Of a DNA stretch of 6,703 bases, positions 1 through 4,856 are shown one piece after another. This DNA comes from Clostridia bacterium (GTDB taxonomy: Bacteria; Bacillota_A; Clostridia; Lachnospirales; Lachnospiraceae). The stretch covers positions 1-6,703 of the forward strand of contig JAAYYM010000148.1 in the NCBI GenBank assembly GCA_012515365.1, read 5' to 3'. Below the pieces are notes generated by a model. That model made no database searches. It saw nothing but the letters and a program-made list of their open reading frames with translations, and had not been told where the DNA came from. The position numbers and the translations under genes were made by a program. Numbering within the stretch: the stretch's first letter is position 1; the number at the start of each line of letters is the position of its first letter.

Positions 1-1
1 A

Positions 2-592
2 ACTGATGAAAAGCAGCAGGGACAATATATTGACATGTTTAAAGCTGCGAAAATGGATGCAGTGATTTTGACTCATAATATTGACCAACCCTTTGTTTCA
101 CAGTTAGAAGCAAAGAATGAAGGAATTAAATTCCAAAGAATTGATGCTGATTTGACAGACTCCTTTAAAGAAGAAGCTGCGGATGATGAAAAAGAAGCGC
201 TTGAAAAACAGTCAGTGACTTTGACAGATGTATTCAAAAAAGCACTGGATAAAGATAAGATTGAGATCAAGGTAGAAAAACTGAAGGATGAATCTGTATC
301 GTCTATTCTTACGATTTCAGAGGAAAGCAGACGTATGCAGGATATGATGAAGATGTACAGCATGCCTGGTATGGGTGGAGATATGTTTGGATCAGAAGGT
401 GAGACCTTGACATTGAATGCAAATCATCCGTTGGTAAACTATATCCTGGAGCATCAGGATGCGGAACATGTATCTATGATCTGCGAACAGCTGTATGATC
501 TTGCAGTACTTGGAAACAAGCCTTTATCACCTGAAGCAATGACGAAGTTTGTAGCAAGAAGTAATCAGATTATGTTATTATTAACAAAATAG
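2..592 (+). CDS. htpG: HtpG (Hsp90-family chaperone), C-terminal part; 5' end outside window
   Basis: This is the last 196 codons of the bacterial Hsp90 homologue, an ATP-driven cytosolic dimeric chaperone that remodels client proteins. The reading frame is open from base 2 (T-D-E-K-Q-Q-G-Q-Y-I-D-M), so the ATG at 35 is internal and not the start. The stretch MDAVILTHNIDQPFVSQLE followed by KFQRIDADL is typical of the end of the Hsp90 middle domain. The rest is the C-terminal dimerisation domain, ending in a normal TAG with no extension. The N-terminal ATPase (GHKL) domain lies upstream of the window and cannot be judged. A methionine-rich segment at 335-385 (7 Met in 17 residues) sits where Hsp90 C-terminal domains carry a flexible, client-contacting amphipathic segment; that role is inferred from the family. 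The next gene starts 32 nt downstream on the same strand with no terminator between, suggesting co-transcription. Confidence 0.95.
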   Translation, partial: TDEKQQGQYIDMFKAAKMDAVILTHNIDQPFVSQLEAKNEGIKFQRIDADLTDSFKEEAADDEKEALEKQSVTLTDVFKKALDKDKIEIKVEKLKDESVSSILTISEESRRMQDMMKMYSMPGMGGDMFGSEGETLTLNANHPLVNYILEHQDAEHVSMICEQLYDLAVLGNKPLSPEAMTKFVARSNQIMLLLTK

Positions 593-611
593 AACAAATC
601 TCTTATGCTTA

Positions 612-618
612 GTGGGGG
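612..618 (+). promoter_or_regulatory. Ribosome binding site of the receiver-domain gene (G-run variant)
   Basis: GTGGGGG lies six bases before the ATG at 625. The five G's can pair with the CCUCC anti-Shine-Dalgarno through one G-U wobble. This differs from the AGGAGG used by the two other starts in the window. It supports ATG 625 as the start; the ATG at 605 is in another frame. Confidence 0.6.
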
Positions 619-624
619 CACTGC

Positions 625-1638
625 ATGGTTAAAAATATTGTATATGTAGAGGAAAAGGTTGAAAAAGCAGAGGCGATCATTGAAGGGATCAGGCAAAGTG
701 GATATGAAGTGCTTCACTGTGTCAGTGCAGCAGAGGCATTTGCATTGATGCGACGTCAGGACACTCCATTGCTGATGCTTGACATCAATATTCCTGATAT
801 GCGTCTTAGAGAAGTAGTCAGACGCTGTAATCAGGAGTTTCCCTCTACAGTACTTGCAGTTTTTATTGACTTCCCTAATGTCGAACTGATCAGTAAGCTG
901 ATCAACCGACATGGTATTTATAAGATTTTTATATCCCCATGGGATACACAGGAAATCATTGGACATATTGAAGATGCGATGGATTATGCGGAAATCCTGG
1001 ATGAGTCGATTCGTAAGGAACAGGTCATTAATCAGGAAGCAAATGAATTTGATCAAAGCATTAAGCATTCTACGGACATATTAAATGAACAAAAATATGC
1101 CTATCCAAAGATCATGAAGATGATGGAGACGTTGTTGACGTCACATACTGCGGATCAGGATCCGAATATGCAAGAGAAGAATGCCAGATATTATGAAGCA
1201 GTATTTGAATGTATGAGATGTCTGATCAAAGCACATCTGACAGCACAGGTTACCGTGGATACTTTTGAAACGGTCGTTAAGAATGATTTGAAAGAATATC
1301 CCGGCCTTGTAATCGAAGATGTGATTTGTTGTCTGATTGAAGAGATTCCGCATGAAAAACTGGCAGCGATCAGAGCAATTGTACTGCTGTCTGCATTGTA
1401 TGCTACTCATTTGAGTGAGAAGACGGTGTTCATGTCTGAGTCAAGGTATATAAACGATTCATGGATTGAATTGTCCTTTACGATCACTATACAAGGGCAA
1501 ACGAGAGAGCAGACACCGTTCATTATAACGACTCAACATATGTTAAAAATTCTTTCAAAGGATATCGAATATGAATGGAGCACTGATCAGAAAACACTTA
1601 GCTATCATCTGATGATGCCGATTTCATACGATGTGTAA
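625..1638 (+). CDS. Degenerate response-regulator receiver protein with an unusual C-terminal domain
   Basis: The 337-aa protein starts with a CheY-like receiver domain (about residues 4-120). Visible features are an acidic pair E9-E10 after beta-1, the phospho-acceptor candidate D53 in LLMLDINIPDM, and an SPWD turn at 104-107 where KPWD is common. The conserved Thr/Ser after beta-4 is Ile81 and the conserved Lys is Ser104, so classical phosphorylation-driven switching is doubtful. Residues 121-175 are a helical linker. From about 185 to 337 no DNA-binding, GGDEF, EAL or HD-GYP motif is visible. The order helices, then EYPGLVIEDV, a helix (243-260), a beta hairpin (267-290), a short helix (300-311) and IEYEWSTDQKTLSYHLMMP resembles a stripped-down histidine-kinase DHp/CA module lacking the N-box Asn and DxGxG; this is my inference. 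No transmembrane segment or signal peptide is seen, so it should be cytosolic. It lies 32 nt behind htpG and probably shares its transcript. No biological role is assigned. Confidence 0.85.
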   Translation: MVKNIVYVEEKVEKAEAIIEGIRQSGYEVLHCVSAAEAFALMRRQDTPLLMLDINIPDMRLREVVRRCNQEFPSTVLAVFIDFPNVELISKLINRHGIYKIFISPWDTQEIIGHIEDAMDYAEILDESIRKEQVINQEANEFDQSIKHSTDILNEQKYAYPKIMKMMETLLTSHTADQDPNMQEKNARYYEAVFECMRCLIKAHLTAQVTVDTFETVVKNDLKEYPGLVIEDVICCLIEEIPHEKLAAIRAIVLLSALYATHLSEKTVFMSESRYINDSWIELSFTITIQGQTREQTPFIITTQHMLKILSKDIEYEWSTDQKTLSYHLMMPISYDV

Positions 1639-1663
1639 GAGATATTGGCTAAAGAATTATTAA

Positions 1664-1895
1664 GATGTTGGGGCAAAAGGTCTGATTTAGTTTTTGGGAT
1701 TGGCAGATTGCACAAGAAATGATTTCTTCGCTCCGTTGAACCAATCATTGCGATGAGCTTCTTAAAACAACGAGTCAGGAAGCAGAGGCTTCCTGACTCG
1801 TTTGAATCTCATCTCCATGGTTCAAAAGTCGCTCATCAATTCATTTCTTGTGCAATCTGCCAAATATACTTTTATTATGACCTTTTGCCAATATC
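1664..1895. repeat. Long imperfect palindrome (MITE-like element or structured RNA)
   Basis: The two arms pair in order. The outer blocks are GGCAAAAGGTC at 1672-1682 with its complement at 1879-1889. Next is a perfect 23-nt block at 1700-1722 with its complement at 1841-1863. Then come TTGAACCA at 1736-1743 with 1818-1825, and GATGAG at 1752-1757 with 1808-1813. The innermost is a perfect 15-nt stem, AACGAGTCAGGAAGC at 1769-1783 with 1788-1802, closed by an AGAG loop. Between these blocks the arms differ by substitutions and small indels. Just outside, GAT(G/A)TTGG at 1664 is mirrored by CCAATATC at 1888-1895. No ORF for a transposase lies inside. The T-run needed for a standard terminator is absent after the inner stem. 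The architecture fits a non-autonomous inverted-repeat element, or a transcribed long hairpin insulating the convergent genes; the sequence alone does not decide. Confidence 0.8.
1769..1802 (+). repeat. Perfect 15-bp hairpin with AGAG loop at the centre of the palindrome
   Basis: AACGAGTCAGGAAGC (1769-1783), loop AGAG (1784-1787), GCTTCCTGACTCGTT (1788-1802). It is the most stable part of the palindrome and would fold in RNA from either strand. It is followed by TTGAATCTC on the + strand and preceded by CTTCTTAAAAC, so the T-tract is poor in both directions; termination activity is possible but not supported. Confidence 0.85.
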
Positions 1896-1920
1896 ATATT
1901 CAAAAAAATTATTAATACAA

Positions 1921-1960
1921 AACAGGATGACAAGGTTCCCTCGTCATCCTGTTCTTTTTT
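1921..1960. terminator. Probable bidirectional intrinsic terminator between the convergent genes
   Basis: AACAGGATGAC (1921-1931) pairs perfectly with GTCATCCTGTT (1943-1953). Within the loop AGG/CCT can add three more pairs around a TTC tip. On the + strand the stem is followed by CTTTTTT (1954-1960), a good U-tract. On the - strand the stem runs into TTGTATT, a weaker U-rich tail. It lies a few bases past the PBP stop codon, so it should end PBP transcripts and also stop anything reading rightward out of the receiver gene or the palindrome. Confidence 0.85.
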
Positions 1961-1962
1961 AT

Positions 1963-4629
1963 TTATTGCGGCTGTTCTTGCTGGCCCGGTTGCTCTTGCT
2001 GACCTTGCTGTGGGAATCCTGGCAGGGTAATACCTTGATTTGCAGGATCTACTCCCGGCAGCTGTATCTGATTGGGATCAGGAATCCCGGTAGTAGGTAT
2101 CGTTGGAGCACTGCCATCGATCGGGAAGAGCGGCACGCCATCGATATAACTGTGGATACAGTATGGAGTAGAGGCATATGGATCATTTTCAGGATCTACC
2201 AGTATGACACCCTGAACTTTATACGGACAGGAATCAGCGGCACGTCCACCGGTTGCCCCACAGAGGAAGCCAACTGCATGACGGTCACAGACTTCTGTTG
2301 GCTGTGTTCCGGTAGCAAAGTATTCTGTATAGGCACTGCCGTCTGTGGTGCAAAGTCCCGGTACTGCAAGCTTACCGGATTTGTTACAAACAGTTGCAGA
2401 TGTGATTCCTTCTGGCACTGTGAAACTTTTATTTTCATAACCCTCATGAACACGCGACATAACTGATTTCCAAAGTGTTTTTGCAATACCTGTTTCGCTT
2501 TTTCCCATATGGACGTTGTTATCATAGCCTGCCCATGTAGCACATGTATAATAAGGTGTGTAGCCCGCAAACCAGACATCAACATCACTAGAGGTGGTTC
2601 CTGTTTTACCTGCGATCGACATACCGTCAAAACGTACCTTTCCACCGGTACCCTTTGTGACAACATCGACCATAGCGCTTGTTAACAGATAAGCAGTGGT
2701 GTCTTTGATAACCTGACGTTTTTTTGGTGCATTGTCAATCAGTACATTGCCATCATGATCAATGATCTTTGTATAGAATCTAGGCTTGATATAGCTTCCG
2801 CCATTAGCGATTGAACCGTAAGCTGCAGTTAATTCTAAGTTTGTAACACCATCTGTAATACCACCAAGTGCAAGAGCCTGTGTAATATCAGAGGTGATAC
2901 TGCCGTCTGCCTGTGTACGACGGTCTACAAGAGTGGTAAAGCCAAAATTCAAAAGATAATCAAATCCAAGCTGAGGTGTGATATCCGTTAAGGTTTTTAC
3001 GGCTACGATATTCAAGGACTGCTCAATACCATAACGTACAGTACAAATTCCTTTGTAGCCGGTGTTATACCAGTTTGAAACAGGACGGCCGTTTGCATAA
3101 GAAAATGGTTCATCGACCTGTGTAGAGGCAAGAGTAAAGCCAGCACTGTCAAGAGCCGGTGCATATGCAGCCAGCACTTTAAAGGTAGAACCAGGTTGTC
3201 TCAAAGTATCTGTTGCACGATTTAGTGTCAGACTCGCCTTTTTCTCTCCGCGTCCACCAACGATAGCGGCTACCTCACCGGTTGTATGATCGTAAACTGC
3301 GATAGATGCCTGAGGCTGAGGAGTCAGAGAAATATTCTCAGCAATAAATTTATCGGTAGGATTCATGACGAAGGCTTTGTACTCATCAATATATTGCTGT
3401 GCGGTTTCTTCATCATCAAATATCATATTGAATTTTTTGTCATTTTGTTTAAAGTAGCTTTCAAAATTCTGTGAACTGAAGTTTTTCTGTTCTCCTGATA
3501 CATCCTCAACTGACAGCTCATAGGATAACATGAGCTTGGTGGATTCCGGATAATTATCAGGGTTGGCAAATTCTTCATTGCAGATTGCCTGAATCCTTGG
3601 ATCCTGCGTGGTGTAGATAGAAAGTCCTTTACTGTAAAGTGCATTATAGGCTTGTGTATAAGAGTAGCCTTTCATTTCCTGCAGATCTGTGATGACCTGC
3701 TCTGTCAATTCATCCACAAAATAAGTATAAATAGAAGATTTTTCAGCAGTATCATTGACATTCTGAATCCTTGAATAAACGTCGTCAGCCATAGCCTCAT
3801 CAAACTGTACCTGTGTGATATAACCCTGTTCAAGCATATTATTAAGGACCTTGGTACGTCTTTCTTTGTTGTAATCCGGATGCGAGATCGGATTGTACTT
3901 GGTAGGGTTCTGTGTGATTGCAGCAATAACTGCTGCTTCTGACAGTGTGATATCGGATGCTTTCTTATTAAAATAGCGCAGTGATGCAGCTTGTACACCA
4001 AGTGTACTCTGACCAAGGTTGATTGTATTCATGTAATTTTCAAGAATGGTATCTTTATCCATTGTCTTTTCTAACTCAATAGCCAGATATTGTTCCTGAA
4101 ATTTACGTTTGAACTTTTCAACCAATGACGTTTCACTTGTCCAGTCTGTAAAGACGTTATTCTTCAATAGCTGCTGGGTCAGTGTGCTGGCACCCTGAGA
4201 AAAATGTCCACTTTTAAGACCGGTAATGCCGGCACGCATGATACCCTTGATGTCGATACCAGGATGATCATAAAAGCGCTCATCCTCGATGGCTACAAAG
4301 GCATGTTGAAAATCCAGTGGAATCTTATCAATGGTAATGTAGATTCTGTTTGAGTTCTCTGCCACAAGCTTTGTCAGAGGATTCCCCTCTTTGTCGTAAA
4401 CAGTTGTAGAAAAGCCTGATGGAGAAACATCTATATTAGAAATATCAGGAGCTGTTGCCAGTACTCCTTTGAAAAGCCCTACTCCGGCACAACACCCGAT
4501 TACTGCAAGTGAAAGTGCACATATCAGAAAAGCGTTAAAGAAAGTGATTGCTATGGTCTTCCCAACTTTGGAAGACTTTGATATGAGGGTTTTCTGTCTC
4601 TTTCGTGTACCTTTTCGTCCATAATTCAT
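1963..4629 (-). CDS. pbpA: Penicillin-binding protein 1A (class A: glycosyltransferase plus transpeptidase)
   Basis: This complete 888-aa membrane-anchored enzyme polymerises lipid II into glycan strands and cross-links their peptides at the outer face of the membrane. A basic cytosolic N-terminus (residues 1-24) precedes one membrane segment (about 26-52). The GT51 domain carries EDERFYDHPGID with catalytic E115, GASTLTQQLLKN (146-157), RKFQE (175-179) and an ENYMNTINLG motif. A clostridial-style linker with an acidic, Phe/Gln-rich insert follows. The transpeptidase has all three penicillin-binding motifs: S481-TFK (nucleophile S481), S538-L-N, and K675-T-G. After the TP domain comes an extension with six cysteines (motifs ATVC, GLC, EVC, FLC, DSC, PYC), then a Pro/Gln/Gly-rich tail ending QQEQPGQQEQPQ. 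The start is fixed by AGGAGG seven bases upstream (4637-4642). It is transcribed divergently from the GH3 gene. The symbol follows the usual Firmicutes naming for PBP1A (also ponA); the function is much surer than the symbol. Confidence 0.93.
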   Translation of the reverse strand: MNYGRKGTRKRQKTLISKSSKVGKTIAITFFNAFLICALSLAVIGCCAGVGLFKGVLATAPDISNIDVSPSGFSTTVYDKEGNPLTKLVAENSNRIYITIDKIPLDFQHAFVAIEDERFYDHPGIDIKGIMRAGITGLKSGHFSQGASTLTQQLLKNNVFTDWTSETSLVEKFKRKFQEQYLAIELEKTMDKDTILENYMNTINLGQSTLGVQAASLRYFNKKASDITLSEAAVIAAITQNPTKYNPISHPDYNKERRTKVLNNMLEQGYITQVQFDEAMADDVYSRIQNVNDTAEKSSIYTYFVDELTEQVITDLQEMKGYSYTQAYNALYSKGLSIYTTQDPRIQAICNEEFANPDNYPESTKLMLSYELSVEDVSGEQKNFSSQNFESYFKQNDKKFNMIFDDEETAQQYIDEYKAFVMNPTDKFIAENISLTPQPQASIAVYDHTTGEVAAIVGGRGEKKASLTLNRATDTLRQPGSTFKVLAAYAPALDSAGFTLASTQVDEPFSYANGRPVSNWYNTGYKGICTVRYGIEQSLNIVAVKTLTDITPQLGFDYLLNFGFTTLVDRRTQADGSITSDITQALALGGITDGVTNLELTAAYGSIANGGSYIKPRFYTKIIDHDGNVLIDNAPKKRQVIKDTTAYLLTSAMVDVVTKGTGGKVRFDGMSIAGKTGTTSSDVDVWFAGYTPYYTCATWAGYDNNVHMGKSETGIAKTLWKSVMSRVHEGYENKSFTVPEGITSATVCNKSGKLAVPGLCTTDGSAYTEYFATGTQPTEVCDRHAVGFLCGATGGRAADSCPYKVQGVILVDPENDPYASTPYCIHSYIDGVPLFPIDGSAPTIPTTGIPDPNQIQLPGVDPANQGITLPGFPQQGQQEQPGQQEQPQ

Positions 4630-4636
4630 ATAATTG

Positions 4637-4642
4637 CCTCCT
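4637..4642 (-). promoter_or_regulatory. Ribosome binding site of the PBP gene
   Basis: Reads AGGAGG on the - strand, seven bases before the ATG at 4629. It is a perfect core Shine-Dalgarno and fixes the start codon. Confidence 0.9.
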
Positions 4643-4660
4643 AATTATAAATCACCCCTT

Positions 4661-4689
4661 ATTATAACAAACTAATGAAAGTAAATAAA
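4661..4689 (-). promoter_or_regulatory. Probable extended -10 promoter of the PBP gene
   Basis: On the - strand TATAAT lies at 4666-4661, preceded by TGT to give the extended -10 TGTTATAAT. The 17-nt-spaced -35 position (4689-4684) reads TTTATT, a weak match to TTGACA. Transcription would start near 4654, giving a leader of roughly 25 nt that contains the AGGAGG. Confidence 0.65.
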
Positions 4690-4740
4690 GAAAAATATCT
4701 GATATAAGAAAGCATGAGCGAAAGAATGCGAAGGTATAGA

Positions 4741-4786
4741 AGTAATAAAAGTAATAAAAGTAATGGAAAGAAGTAATCAAAGTAAC
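4741..4786 (+). repeat. AGTAAT direct repeats upstream of the GH3 promoter
   Basis: AGTAAT occurs at 4741, 4750, 4759 and 4772, and AGTAAC at 4781, giving spacings of 9, 9, 13 and 9 bases. The first three copies form near-perfect 9-nt units (AGTAATAAA). The block ends a few bases before the -35 position of the GH3 promoter. It may be a multi-site binding array or simple slipped-strand microsatellite growth. Confidence 0.75.
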
Positions 4787-4789
4787 GCG

Positions 4790-4818
4790 TAGAAGTATGA
4801 GATTTGGTGTGTTATAAT
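4790..4818 (+). promoter_or_regulatory. Probable extended -10 promoter of the GH3 gene
   Basis: TGTTATAAT at 4810-4818 is a perfect extended -10. The -35 position at 17-nt spacing (4790-4795, TAGAAG) matches the consensus poorly. This suggests reliance on the extended -10 or on an activator. The start of transcription would be near 4825, leaving a short leader. Confidence 0.65.
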
Positions 4819-4843
4819 CAAAGAAGAGTTCCAACGAAGCAAA

Positions 4844-4849
4844 AGGAGG
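4844..4849 (+). promoter_or_regulatory. Ribosome binding site of the GH3 gene
   Basis: AGGAGG within AAAAGGAGGT, seven bases before the ATG at 4857. It is a perfect core Shine-Dalgarno and fixes the start codon. Confidence 0.92.
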
Positions 4850-4856
4850 TTATTTT

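Larger units (their letters stand above)
1639..1962. other. Gene-free gap between convergent genes
   Basis: This 324-nt stretch separates the stop codons of the receiver-domain gene (+) and the PBP gene (-). I find no convincing coding sequence: the frame open from 1753 on the + strand starts inside a hairpin arm and runs antisense through the PBP gene. The gap is almost fully occupied by the long palindrome (about 1664-1895) and the hairpin at 1921-1953. No promoter was recognised. Confidence 0.75.
4630..4856. promoter_or_regulatory. Divergent intergenic regulatory region
   Basis: This 227-nt, very AT-rich region lies between the 5' ends of the PBP gene (-) and the GH3 gene (+). It holds a promoter and a strong RBS facing each way, and a set of AGTAAT direct repeats near the GH3 side. 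A small palindrome, ATATC-T-GATAT (4695-4705), sits in the middle and could be an operator, though it is short enough to be chance. The open frame on the - strand here encodes only a Phe/Tyr run from the repeats and is not credible. Confidence 0.75.

Noticed and set aside
35..37. ATG 35 as the start of a short independent gene
   Set aside because: The frame is open upstream to the window edge and those residues continue the HtpG sequence; no RBS precedes it.
565..1068. A 167-codon open frame on the - strand
   Set aside because: Antisense to the receiver domain, whose motifs are plainly in the + frame; no RBS and a composition rich in Cys, Asn and Phe typical of a shadow frame.
1641..1915. 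CRISPR array or riboswitch
   Set aside because: The repeated blocks are inverted pairs, not regularly spaced direct repeats. The region lies between two 3' ends, so it is not upstream of any gene it could control as a leader.
1753..2466. A 237-codon open frame on the + strand
   Set aside because: It starts in an arm of the palindrome, crosses both hairpins, and runs antisense through the PBP gene, which has clear catalytic motifs on the other strand. No RBS and no protein-like composition.
4695..4729. ATATC-T-GATAT palindrome and GCAT...ATGC pair as operators
   Set aside because: Short AT-rich or 4-nt matches expected by chance in this gap; no resemblance to a LacI-type operator or another operator that I can name. 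Mentioned only within the intergenic entry.
4652..4834. A 60-codon - strand frame with a FYYFYYFYTF run
   Set aside because: The aromatic run is simply the reverse translation of the AGTAAT/AAA repeats; it overlaps the promoters of both neighbours and lacks an RBS.
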